Assembly (NCBI GenBank): GCA_964533785.1
Contig: CAZHNG010000195.1
Location: 1-12,992, forward strand
DNA length: 12,992 bases
DNA from: JANQRV01 sp964533785
Lineage (GTDB): Bacteria > Bacteroidota > Bacteroidia > Chitinophagales > Saprospiraceae
Direction of reading: 5' to 3'
The notes under the pieces are model-generated. The model saw only the letters and a program-made list of their open reading frames with translations, did not search any database and was not told the DNA's origin. Below are positions 6,294 through 12,992 of this stretch, in pieces. Each line of letters starts with the position of its first letter. The stretch's first letter is position 1. The translations under genes were made by a program, and so were the position numbers.

Positions 6294-7016
6294 TTAATTA
6301 CCGGCAAACAACTGTCGCGCCTCCTGCATGGAAATTCCGATCAACTCTTCAATAGAAATGATGGCCAGCCGCACTTCTGTTTCTGCTGCCAGTCGTTCTT
6401 CCTGCGCTTTGTAGTAGGCAATATTGGCATCGTTGTAGTTTTCGAACGTCGCTTCATCGTTCTTAAATAGTTCGAGCATGAGTTTGTAGTTCGATGCGGC
6501 GTCTTCGTTCATTTGAGTGCGTACTTTGAGGACTTCCAAAGCCAGTAAATAGGCTTCATAACGGCGGTAGACTTCCGCCCTTGTTTTCAGTTTTTCGGCA
6601 TCGAGGTCACTTTCGGCGATCTTCAATTTTTCGCGGGCGATCTTCACCCGGCCGGGCGTAACCAATAGTGGCAGGATATTGATGGTCGCACCGAACGAAA
6701 CCCGGGGAGAAAAGAAGTTCGGTGTCGCCCCTACTCCCAGGGAATCAATCGCCTGGTTTTGCGTTAGGCCAACATTGATCCCAACGGCGCTGGACCAGCC
6801 CAGTTTCCGGTTTTTAATCTCTTGTTGAGCAATATTCATTTCATAAGATAGGGCCTCTGATGTAGGCGTGTTTAGCCAGGCCAATTGCACCAGATAGTCC
6901 CGAAATACATCCGGTTGGATATTAGCAGGCAGTACCACTTGATCGAAGTCCACTTTTTGACCATAACTTTGCGCACACCAAAAACTTAGGAATACTAGGA
7001 ATAGTAAATATTTCAT
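6294..7016 (-). CDS. Half-length TolC-like outer membrane protein
   Basis: A 240-residue secreted protein. The signal peptide is MKYLLFLVFLSFWCAQSYG, with cleavage likely after residue 19. Next comes a helical start (33-72) with PTSEALSYEMNIAQQEIKNR, where TolC proteins have the motif before the first beta hairpin. A short beta segment follows (about 74-85, 104-118), and then long charged coiled-coil helices (122-170 and 172-226). This is one outer-membrane-efflux repeat, where TolC itself has two in about 470 residues, so a functional pore would need more subunits or the protein plays an accessory role. The ATG at 7016 puts the signal peptide at the N-terminus; the frame is open to 7076 without added support. 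It lies 102 bp downstream of the O-antigen ligase-like gene on the same strand, suggesting a part in polysaccharide export (inference). Confidence 0.82.
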   Translation of the reverse strand: MKYLLFLVFLSFWCAQSYGQKVDFDQVVLPANIQPDVFRDYLVQLAWLNTPTSEALSYEMNIAQQEIKNRKLGWSSAVGINVGLTQNQAIDSLGVGATPNFFSPRVSFGATINILPLLVTPGRVKIAREKLKIAESDLDAEKLKTRAEVYRRYEAYLLALEVLKVRTQMNEDAASNYKLMLELFKNDEATFENYNDANIAYYKAQEERLAAETEVRLAIISIEELIGISMQEARQLFAGN

Positions 7017-7074
7017 GTCATCAAAGATTAAATTAAGACGCTCAGTACACTGTAACAAAAGTTGCTTGATTCGC

Positions 7075-7108
7075 ATCTTGACCCAATCCTGACATCTATC
7101 GTCAAGAT
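7075..7108. other. Weak inverted repeat in the polymerase/TolC-like gap
   Basis: ATCTTGAC (7075-7082) is complementary to GTCAAGAT (7101-7108), with 18 bases between. It lies just after the end of the O-antigen ligase-like gene on the minus strand. It could be a weak transcription pause or attenuator, or an operator-like site; nothing else supports a function. Confidence 0.3.
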
Positions 7109-7118
7109 CTGGCCCAAA

Positions 7119-8558
7119 TTAACCACGCTCATCAAAATCCTTCAACTTAACTACGACCGCCAACATAATATAAAAAACGATGCTGGTCGGTAAAATAGTG
7201 ACTACCTCCTGCGGGTAGCTCGCTAATAAGATCATAAAGAAAACGACGGCCAGCCCCAGGTAAATGATCTTGATCTTTGGATCCCTTACGCGGAAATAGT
7301 GGTACAAAGTTACCCGCATAATGATGTAAAAATAGATGAGATAAATTACGAGTCCCAGCCATCCCATTTCAATGGCGACCCTCAAAAATGCACTATCATG
7401 CGCAAAGCCTGCCAACCACGAATCCGGACTGAACCGCTCCCCCCAGATACCGGTACTCCCCAAACCTGCACCAATAGGATGGGTACGTACGTAGGGCTGT
7501 ATCATTTTCTGGTTCTCCAGCCGAACTTGCACCGAAGCGTCGGTAGTTGGTTTAAACGCCGACTGAATGCGAAAAATCACCGGATTACCGGTCGATTTCA
7601 TGACAAATACCGTTCCCACCATAAAAAACAAGGCACCCGCGATCAACACTTCTTTTTTCATGGTTAACAAAATGTAAAAAACCACCGCTACCGGTACGAT
7701 CACAAAGGGCGTCCTTGATCCCGCATAAGCCATCGCCAGGTACATGCAAATGCCCGCGATCAATAACATAGTCCTTTTCAGCCAATGAAATGGGCCCGTT
7801 GCCAATACAAAGCAAAAGCTCCCCATATAGGCCATTAAAGTCCCAAAACTGGTGGGATCAGAGAAAAAAGAAAAAGCCCGGTACCGATTCCACTGCACGA
7901 TCAAGGTATAACGGCTCGGTCGTTCGTAAAGCCAGGCCCATTCCTGGGCACTATACCCAAAGTACTCCTGCTTCATACCGTACAAGGCTGCAATAAAAGC
8001 TAGTAAAATGATGAATTGAAGAATGGCCTTAATTTGTTGGGCAGACTGTAAAGCATAACAGGCAACAAAAAATAAAATATGCTGGATCGCAAAACTACGC
8101 ACGGTATAAAACCAGGCAATACGTGAAGCTGCATCAGGATTAAAGAACATTAAAATGTTGTAGGCGATCCAAATCAAAATGATCACGCTAATAGCACTCT
8201 GTGGAAAACGCCAATCGCGTTTCTGTCCCCCTTGCACTATAACACTCAGCAACAATAAAAACAACAAACCGTCCAGCGCCGTCCCTACGGGCGCATCCGA
8301 ATATTTAGCGATGAAATTCACCATGAACGCCACCGTAAGGGTTAATCCCATCCCAATATTTAAATCAACAAAAGACCACAGCATAATAGGGATTCCAAAT
8401 ACCGCAGCAGTCATAAGTGCCCCCAATTTGAGCCCCAATACCACAAAAACCAAGCTGCTAAAGGCAGCAATCCCCAATAAGATCAAATATCCCAATGGAT
8501 TATTCAGTTTTTGCTGGAGTAGCAAACGATTGCCTAATATTGCTAAGGCCTGTATCAT
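7119..8558 (-). CDS. O-antigen ligase/polymerase family membrane protein (Wzy_C)
   Basis: A 479-residue polytopic membrane protein with about 11-12 helices and a large periplasmic loop at about 322-388. The loop and its surroundings carry the Wzy_C family signals: AGSRTPFVIVP (279-289), RTHPIGAGLGSTG (358-370) and AHDSAFLRVAIEMGWLG (386-402), with His387 and Glu397 in the positions of the conserved H...E.G pattern. Such proteins join or polymerise sugar repeat units on a lipid carrier at the outer face of the inner membrane. The ATG at 8558 was chosen because it overlaps the stop of the microprotein gene (TAATG), and it gives a normal N-terminus. The frame is open to 8780, but that extension translates the intergenic heptamer repeats. 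The downstream TolC-like gene fits a surface-polysaccharide role. No glycosyltransferases are in view, so the polymer is unknown. Confidence 0.88.
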   Translation of the reverse strand: MIQALAILGNRLLLQQKLNNPLGYLILLGIAAFSSLVFVVLGLKLGALMTAAVFGIPIMLWSFVDLNIGMGLTLTVAFMVNFIAKYSDAPVGTALDGLLFLLLLSVIVQGGQKRDWRFPQSAISVIILIWIAYNILMFFNPDAASRIAWFYTVRSFAIQHILFFVACYALQSAQQIKAILQFIILLAFIAALYGMKQEYFGYSAQEWAWLYERPSRYTLIVQWNRYRAFSFFSDPTSFGTLMAYMGSFCFVLATGPFHWLKRTMLLIAGICMYLAMAYAGSRTPFVIVPVAVVFYILLTMKKEVLIAGALFFMVGTVFVMKSTGNPVIFRIQSAFKPTTDASVQVRLENQKMIQPYVRTHPIGAGLGSTGIWGERFSPDSWLAGFAHDSAFLRVAIEMGWLGLVIYLIYFYIIMRVTLYHYFRVRDPKIKIIYLGLAVVFFMILLASYPQEVVTILPTSIVFYIMLAVVVKLKDFDERG

Positions 8559-8668
8559 TAAAAGAACATTAATTTCAGGAATATACCGATCAATGCCAAC
8601 CCGATTACTACTAAGGCGCTGATTTCCATTAACTTCTCTTCGTTGGTCAATTTTTTTGGATTTTTCAT
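8558..8668 (-). CDS. 36-residue single-helix membrane microprotein
   Basis: A very small gene encoding a polar, charged N-terminus (MKNPKKLTNEEKLMEI) and one hydrophobic helix (ALVVIGLALIGIFLKLMFF). It is probably an inner-membrane peptide with its N-terminus in the cytoplasm, as the positive charges suggest. Its TAA stop shares an A with the ATG of the O-antigen ligase-like gene (TAATG), the arrangement of translational coupling. The start at 8668 was chosen because upstream codons are repeat-derived. No family is recognised. The context suggests a regulator or subunit of the polymerase, or a leader whose translation opens the polymerase start. The composition and the exact junction argue for a real gene; only conservation in relatives could settle it. 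Confidence 0.65.
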   Translation of the reverse strand: MKNPKKLTNEEKLMEISALVVIGLALIGIFLKLMFF

Positions 8669-8676
8669 AGGCTGAA

Positions 8677-8762
8677 CGATGGGCAATGGGGCAATGAGCA
8701 ATGAACGATGGGCAATGAGCAATGAACAATTGGGCAATGAGCAATGAACAATGGGCAATGAG
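8677..8762. repeat. 7-bp tandem repeat array with 21-bp higher order
   Basis: About twelve units with a 7-bp period, all variants of CAATGRR: CAATGAG, CAATGAA and CAATGGG or CGATGGG. They occur in the repeated order CAATGAG-CAATGAA-CRATGGG, giving a 21-22 bp super-unit. Two units carry an extra base (CAATTGGG, CAATGGGG), which breaks the frame. The array fills the gap between the amidohydrolase gene and the microprotein gene. It differs in sequence from the TCTAGCG array at the left edge but shares the 7-bp period. In the extended polymerase frame it translates to IAHC-type repeats, which is an artefact. Confidence 0.95.
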
Positions 8763-8780
8763 GCCGTTTAACTCGTTCAT

Positions 8781-10325
8781 TCACTGCTTCCGCAGCACCC
8801 GCCCGTACCGGTCATCGCTTAGCTTGCCATTCTCAATTGCTATTTTCCCATTGATGATTACCCATTCAAAACCGGTAGCGTAGGTTTTGGGATGGGTATA
8901 CGTAGCATTGGCCTTAATGGCTGCAGGATCAAAGATCAATATATCGGCTTTTTTGCCGGAAGCAATACTGCCCCTATCTGCTAAAGATAAAGTTCGTGCC
9001 GTCAAGCCGGTCATTTTGTGGATAGCAACCGGTAAACTTACTAGTTTTTTCTTGAGCACGTATTCTTCAATAATCTTGGCAAAGGTACCATAACCACGGG
9101 GGTGATACATTGTAGGACTACCGTCGGAACAAACCATTACTTTTGGCGATTGAAAGAGCCTTTCCTGCAAAGTGCTGTCCATAACGAAATAAGCACCGCT
9201 GGCACCGCGCGGACCAATGTCCAGCAAGATCTGCTCATGGGATTGCCCCTTTTCTGTACTCACCTCTTGCAGTGTTTTCCCGGCGTTCGGCCCGGTTCCA
9301 AAGAGGGTTGCCCCAGGACCATTTCTTAATTGTATCCGTTCTTTCAAAAATTCGAGTAGTTCTGCTTTTTTATTGCGTTTTACTTGTTGATAATCATTCG
9401 GGGCTTTGGCCCAGGTGGGAAAAACGATCCCGATACCAGTGTAGCTGGCATTGTAGGGATAGAAATCAGCCGTGACATTCGGAACCGTATCTATGGTGGC
9501 CAGTATTTCTTCAGCCCGCTGACGCCCTTTACCGTAAACGGCTTTCAAGTGAGAAACGTGCACCTTGCAAAATCGCCCCTGATGAAGCAATTCCTGTATG
9601 GATTCAATAAGCGCATCGTTGTCTTCATTGCGGACATGGCTCATGATGAGGCCATCGTATTCTCCTACTACCCTGGCAAGGGCTTCCAATTCCTTTTCCT
9701 GTGCATATATACCCGGCGTGTATTCCAGGCCAGTACTCAGGCCGAAGCAGCCGGCTTCGAGTCCCGCTTTCAATAAATCCAGCATCTTCGCCAGGTCTGC
9801 TGCTGCGGGTTCTTCCCGATAGCCAATACCGCTCATTTGACGAATGGTACCATGGCCTACAAACATGGCGATATTTACCCCCGTTTGCATACGATCTACT
9901 TCAGTCATCCAATTGCCCAGGTCTGTTCTTTCAGGGCTTGTGCCATCCTGACCTAAACAGATCGTCGTGACCCCCATTCGCAAAAAATTATCAAAAGCCG
10001 GGGTACTCAACGGATCTCCGTGGGCATGGGCATCAATAAAACCAGGTGCCACCACCTTTCCACCTGCATCAATAGTAGTCGTAACAGTAATTCTGGAGGA
10101 GTCCACCTCCCCAACGAAAACGATCTCTTCTCCTTCAATCAGTACGTCAGCCCGTGTTGAAGAGGTGTCAATACCATTGATCACTCGTCCGTCCATGATC
10201 AGTAAATCGAAAGTGTTACCTGCGCTTTCGATAAAATCGGCGAAGCGATCAGTTTCAACATTTCCGGTCTCGCATGAAAATAATGCAATTATGGATAAAA
10301 AAAACAGGTAATGATATTGCCTCAT
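8781..10325 (-). CDS. D-aminoacylase/N-acyl-D-amino-acid deacylase family lipoprotein
   Basis: A 514-residue metal-dependent amidohydrolase of the family that removes acyl groups from N-acyl-D-amino acids, or of a close relative such as a dihydroorotase-like hydrolase. The N-terminus is a lipoprotein signal peptide with lipobox LFSC (Cys18), so the enzyme is envelope-bound. The body starts with the small beta-sandwich part (40-92, LLIMDGRVINGI), then the barrel. Its metal-site residues are FIDAHAHGD (His100, His102), Cys123 in TTICLG, His230 in IMSHVRNE, His259 in HVSHLKAVYGKG and Asp401 in VCSDGSP; these match the order and rough spacing in characterised D-aminoacylases. The C-terminus returns to the sandwich with ADILIFDP and WVIINGKIAIENG. 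Start ATG 10325 is chosen over the frame opening at 10373 because it places the lipobox correctly. It has its own likely promoter and no peptidoglycan or peptidase genes beside it, so the true substrate is open. Confidence 0.9.
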   Translation of the reverse strand: MRQYHYLFFLSIIALFSCETGNVETDRFADFIESAGNTFDLLIMDGRVINGIDTSSTRADVLIEGEEIVFVGEVDSSRITVTTTIDAGGKVVAPGFIDAHAHGDPLSTPAFDNFLRMGVTTICLGQDGTSPERTDLGNWMTEVDRMQTGVNIAMFVGHGTIRQMSGIGYREEPAAADLAKMLDLLKAGLEAGCFGLSTGLEYTPGIYAQEKELEALARVVGEYDGLIMSHVRNEDNDALIESIQELLHQGRFCKVHVSHLKAVYGKGRQRAEEILATIDTVPNVTADFYPYNASYTGIGIVFPTWAKAPNDYQQVKRNKKAELLEFLKERIQLRNGPGATLFGTGPNAGKTLQEVSTEKGQSHEQILLDIGPRGASGAYFVMDSTLQERLFQSPKVMVCSDGSPTMYHPRGYGTFAKIIEEYVLKKKLVSLPVAIHKMTGLTARTLSLADRGSIASGKKADILIFDPAAIKANATYTHPKTYATGFEWVIINGKIAIENGKLSDDRYGRVLRKQ

Positions 10326-10347
10326 GACTATGTCTGACTCTTTTTTA

Positions 10348-10373
10348 CAAATGTAAAGAAAGATTGACAGCAA
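10348..10373 (-). promoter_or_regulatory. Bacteroidetes-type promoter for the amidohydrolase gene
   Basis: On the minus strand TACATTTG (10355-10348) is an exact TAnnTTTG -7 box. A TTG at 10373-10371 can serve as the -33 element, at a slightly short spacing of 15 bases. The box ends 22 bases before the chosen ATG, implying a short leader. It suggests the gene is transcribed apart from the sigma operon upstream. Confidence 0.5.
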
Positions 10374-10393
10374 GTACTCATTCCATCCACTTA

Positions 10394-11698
10394 CTAATTC
10401 AGTACGATCTTACCATCATAAGAAGCAATCTTTATTTTGGGGCTATTATCCGAACTGCCTTTGACCTGCCCCTTAAACTCCAGTTCGCCGTTTTTTTCCA
10501 CGTGGTATACACGTTCTACACTGGCCTCAGGATAACTGAATTTTCCGTATTTAGTATTCGCTTCGAGCAAATACTTACTGTCCTTCGGCAAGCTGATCAA
10601 AAGATCAGTGTATTTGCCATTAAAAGAAATTTCTTCCAACGGGCCTACCATTTTTCCGATGGAGACTTCATCATCGTAAGATTCAAGAATAAACTTGCTT
10701 TTTAATTGACCGATACTAAAATCCGTATATTTTGATTCCGCGATGAATCTGCCCAGGGTACTGAAAGCGATCTTATCATCGTAGGAAAGTTCACAATCAA
10801 AATTCACCAGATTACGAATGGCAATTTTTGAATATTTACTTTTTAATTTTAGTGTTTTCCCATCATTCATTTCAATGTCCGCATCGTAGAGATCCATCCG
10901 CGCATCTTCGAAATCTTTTAATTCAAATTCGGAATATTTATCCTTGATCGATAGGCGATTGATGCTTCCCAGCTCATACTTATCATCATAAGATTCAATA
11001 TCCAAAGTAGAAAAATCACCCAATTCAAATTCGGAATATTTCGACTCAATGGCAACCTTTTCGCCGTTACCAGTATAAAGCTTACTATCGTATAATTCCA
11101 GAGAAGCATCTTTGAAGTTTCCGATATTGGCTTTACTGTATTTGAGTTCGAGTTCCAAGTTGCCTTTGATATCAGAGGCTTCAAGATTGCCGCTGTAGAG
11201 AGTGACACTGAGATCATCGTGCGTTTCCTCCGCCAGTTTGACATCTCCGTATCGATTGGCAATGTGGAGTTCTCGCAGCTTAGGCGTATAGATCTCCATT
11301 TTAATATTCAAATCACGGATATCTTTTACCTTTTGCCGGTCTTCAAATTCGATTCTGACAACACCATTATTGCTTTGCCACTTCCTGGTTTTAAAGGAGG
11401 TACTAACGGAACTGCGGTCACCAAGTTCGTCCGTATCGATAGTGAAGTGGTCAAAAACGATCTGAGCATCCTCAGGAGTTCTGGCTTTCAAAGACAGTAT
11501 CGCCTTTATGGTTACCTTACCATCGGTAGACGGCAGTACTTCGATCGGACCGTTGCGATGATCTACTTTGATATAATTTTTATCATCAAAAATCTCCTGG
11601 AAAGTTTTCTCAAATTTTTGCTGTGCCTGGCTGTAGCCAAATACAAAACAACTGATTAACAGTAAAAAGCTATAGCGGAAATTCTGTTTTTTCTTCAT
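10394..11698 (-). CDS. Secreted beta-repeat protein (DUF4097-like), seven turns of about 34 residues
   Basis: A 434-residue protein with a signal peptide (hydrophobic FLLLISCFVFGYSQA, cleavage near residue 25) followed by a head region (26-148). The body is a row of repeats that begin at residues 149, 186, 220, 254, 288, 323 and 362. The five central spacings are 34, 34, 34, 35 and 39. Each unit opens with KYS or KYT plus alternating hydrophobics (KYSEFELGDF type) and has a second half around SYDD or LYD. It should fold as a beta-helix or beta-solenoid with two rungs per unit, in the style of DUF4097/auto-transporter adhesin-like Bacteroidetes proteins. The ATG at 11698 was preferred over a TTG at 11716. 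It overlaps the anti-sigma gene by 29 bases, so it is the third gene of the sigma operon. Envelope location is predicted; a ligand is not evident. Confidence 0.85.
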   Translation of the reverse strand: MKKKQNFRYSFLLLISCFVFGYSQAQQKFEKTFQEIFDDKNYIKVDHRNGPIEVLPSTDGKVTIKAILSLKARTPEDAQIVFDHFTIDTDELGDRSSVSTSFKTRKWQSNNGVVRIEFEDRQKVKDIRDLNIKMEIYTPKLRELHIANRYGDVKLAEETHDDLSVTLYSGNLEASDIKGNLELELKYSKANIGNFKDASLELYDSKLYTGNGEKVAIESKYSEFELGDFSTLDIESYDDKYELGSINRLSIKDKYSEFELKDFEDARMDLYDADIEMNDGKTLKLKSKYSKIAIRNLVNFDCELSYDDKIAFSTLGRFIAESKYTDFSIGQLKSKFILESYDDEVSIGKMVGPLEEISFNGKYTDLLISLPKDSKYLLEANTKYGKFSYPEASVERVYHVEKNGELEFKGQVKGSSDNSPKIKIASYDGKIVLN

Positions 11699-12269
11699 AT
11701 CTGTTTCTTTTTTCAATTTCGTAAGAGAGTAATTCTAAAATTCTGATTTTGCGTTCGTAGAATTTGATTAAGGTTTGAATAAACTGTTCATTGCCCAGTT
11801 CTTGTTCAGCGTCTTTCAGGTATTCCTTCCATAAAATATCAAGGGTTTCCAATTCTCTGAAATAGGATTTGAAGTCTTCGGGGTCCAGATTCTTTAGTCC
11901 GATTTCATTTTCTTTCTCACTGATCAGTTTAACATAGGCTTTTTCCTGATCGGCCAGTTGAGGAGCATACTGTGCTAAAATAGAAGAGGGAATCTTTCCG
12001 TCATTACCCGGCTGGGCATTGGGTTGAAACAACCAGCTGCTCATACCAATGGCCAGCCCGATTGAGGCGGCAACAGCCCATTGTACATAGCGGTTGTGGA
12101 GTAATTTGAGTACCCGGTTGGGATTGTCCTTTGGCCCGGCCTGATCTTCACTATTGGCATGTATCGTTTCAGTGATCATTTCCCAAAGCCGCTCGGGGTT
12201 TTCAGGCCCTTCTATTTGATCCAGTTCCGGTTGGCGGGCTTTTATATATTTTTCTATATTGTTCATCAT
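11670..12269 (-). CDS. Anti-sigma-factor-like single-pass membrane protein
   Basis: A 199-residue protein with a cytoplasmic N-terminal part (1-60), one membrane helix at about 61-81 (YVQWAVAASIGLAIGMSSWLF), and an exported, highly charged and probably helical C-terminal part (82-199). This is the topology of Bacteroidetes anti-sigma factors, in which the N-terminal part holds the sigma factor. No zinc-binding HxxxCxxC motif is present, and the exact family is not recognisable from sequence. The role is inferred mainly from its place 32 bp after an ECF sigma gene. It overlaps the repeat-protein gene that follows. Two ATGs stand in a row at the start (12269 and 12266); either could be used. 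Confidence 0.75.
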   Translation of the reverse strand: MMNNIEKYIKARQPELDQIEGPENPERLWEMITETIHANSEDQAGPKDNPNRVLKLLHNRYVQWAVAASIGLAIGMSSWLFQPNAQPGNDGKIPSSILAQYAPQLADQEKAYVKLISEKENEIGLKNLDPEDFKSYFRELETLDILWKEYLKDAEQELGNEQFIQTLIKFYERKIRILELLSYEIEKRNRYEEKTEFPL

Positions 12270-12301
12270 TTCAATAATTTGTGTTGGTCAGGTTTAAATT
12301 T

Positions 12302-12865
12302 TTATCTCGCAATTGATGCCAGAGAATTTAGTTTTTCCTGTAATAACTTGCGGGCCCTTTGGTATTGGCTTTTGGAAGTCGATTCCGAAATATTGAGAAT
12401 GCGGGCGATCTCCTTATGTTGATATCCTTCAAGAAGAAACAAAGTGAAAACGACTCTCGAGCCTTCCGGCAAAGCCTTAATAGCTTCGTGGATCTTTTTC
12501 AAATCAGTATCGTCATTACTTTCCATATTTACCGGGGGAACTGTTGGTGTCAAGTTGTCCTCCAGGGTAGCGAAATACAGTTGCTTTTTGGAACGGATAA
12601 AATTAAGACCTGCGTTTACGGCTATTCTTTTTATCCAGGCCCCTAAAGTAGATTCCCCCTTGAAAGTATGTAACTTGGTAAAAACCTTAACAAAAGTTTC
12701 CTGTAACAGATCTTCGGCATCTTCTTTATCCGCTACCATACGTACAATAGTCGTATACATGGCCCGGGCGTATTTCTGGTACAGTGCCTTCTGTGCCGTA
12801 CGATCTCCGCCCAGGCATCTTTTTACCAATAGTGACTCGTCTGTATTTAAATGGTAAGCGTTCAA
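12302..12865 (-). CDS. ECF sigma factor, RpoE-like
   Basis: A 187-residue extracytoplasmic-function sigma factor. Region 2 is at about 27-93, with the core-binding helix DAEDLLQETFVKVFTKL (49-65) and the promoter-melting segment TLGAWIKRIAVNAGLNFIR (73-91). Region 4 is at about 123-176, with ALPEGSRVVFTLFLLEGY, the helix-turn-helix HKEIARILNISESTSKSQ and the tail RARKLLQEKL. A 30-residue acidic linker joins the two domains. The start must be TTG at 12865 (or a later codon that would cut region 2), because a TGA stands three codons before it and the first in-frame ATG is residue 36. It heads the operon with the anti-sigma-like gene and the beta-repeat gene, and probably activates that operon when its partner releases it. 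No exact TAnnTTTG box was seen upstream, which would fit self-activation. Confidence 0.94.
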   Translation of the reverse strand: MNAYHLNTDESLLVKRCLGGDRTAQKALYQKYARAMYTTIVRMVADKEDAEDLLQETFVKVFTKLHTFKGESTLGAWIKRIAVNAGLNFIRSKKQLYFATLEDNLTPTVPPVNMESNDDTDLKKIHEAIKALPEGSRVVFTLFLLEGYQHKEIARILNISESTSKSQYQRARKLLQEKLNSLASIAR

Positions 12866-12940
12866 AGGTTTTCAAGATTTTTTAACTATATTTCGTATCA
12901 AAATCGACTACTTAGCTTGAAATTTCAGGCCTCTTTAATA

Positions 12941-12989
12941 ACTAGACTTTTGACGCTAGACTCTAGAAGTTAGACTAAAAATTCTAACT
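12941..12989. repeat. Decayed 7-bp repeat array related to the left-edge array
   Basis: The plus strand can be cut into heptamers ACTAGAC, TTTTGAC, GCTAGAC, TCTAGAA, GTTAGAC, TAAAAAT and TCTAACT. On the minus strand GTCTAGC and GTCTAGT stand out, the same unit as the perfect array at 1-53. It lies upstream of the ECF sigma gene and runs close to the window edge, so the array may continue. Confidence 0.65.
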
Positions 12990-12992
12990 AAT

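Noticed and set aside
8179..8622. 147-codon plus-strand frame opposite the polymerase gene
   Set aside because: It lies fully antisense to a well supported gene, has no domain pattern, and its composition mirrors hydrophobic codons on the other strand.
8559..8780. N-terminal extension of the O-antigen ligase-like protein (74 residues)
   Set aside because: It translates the CAATGRR repeat array and the microprotein gene in another frame; the TAATG junction gives a better start.
9384..9776. Plus-strand frames opposite the amidohydrolase gene
   Set aside because: Several overlapping frames here are all antisense shadows of a gene with intact catalytic motifs.

Overview
The window looks like a chromosomal segment from a marine or activated-sludge type Bacteroidota, most likely a relative of Lewinella or Haliscomenobacter (Saprospiria). 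This placement rests on protein style (lipoprotein signal peptides with an FSC lipobox, a stand-alone DUF1080 protein, the ECF sigma/anti-sigma/beta-repeat module), on two perfect matches to the Bacteroidetes -7 promoter box TAnnTTTG, on the near absence of Shine-Dalgarno sequences, and on short intergenic tandem repeats with a 7-bp period. No RNA genes, CRISPR arrays or intact insertion sequences were seen.

Left region (1-5141). A perfect 7-bp tandem array lies directly in front of an ABC-2 type permease gene whose partners are presumably off the left edge. A sigma-70 family gene converges on it. Divergent from that sigma gene is a tight plus-strand run of four genes: a cytosolic protein of unknown function with a C-terminal CPPGCGQ tail, a seven-helix membrane protein, a NarL-type histidine kinase with no sensor domain, and its LuxR-type response regulator. 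The last three overlap or nearly touch. The likely reading is a signalling unit in which the seven-helix protein senses the stimulus.

Middle region (5142-6293). A 418-bp gap holds a perfect 15-bp palindrome fused to what looks like the truncated start of a secreted-protein gene that still has a good promoter. It is followed by a DUF1080 lipoprotein and a compound palindrome between converging genes.

Right region (6294-12992), all on the minus strand. Reading in the transcribed direction: an ECF sigma factor with a TTG start, a one-helix anti-sigma-like protein, and a secreted protein built from about 34-residue beta repeats (one envelope-stress type operon). Next come a lipoprotein amidohydrolase of the D-aminoacylase family with its own promoter, a 7-bp repeat array, a 36-residue single-helix membrane microprotein coupled by TAATG to an O-antigen ligase/polymerase-like gene, and a half-length TolC-like protein. 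The last three suggest surface polysaccharide polymerisation and export. A decayed version of the left-edge heptamer, in the opposite orientation, closes the window.

The most unusual items are the sensor-less kinase operon with its CPPGC-tailed first gene, the microprotein coupled to the polymerase, the 34-residue repeat protein under its own sigma factor, and the set of heptamer arrays and palindromes.
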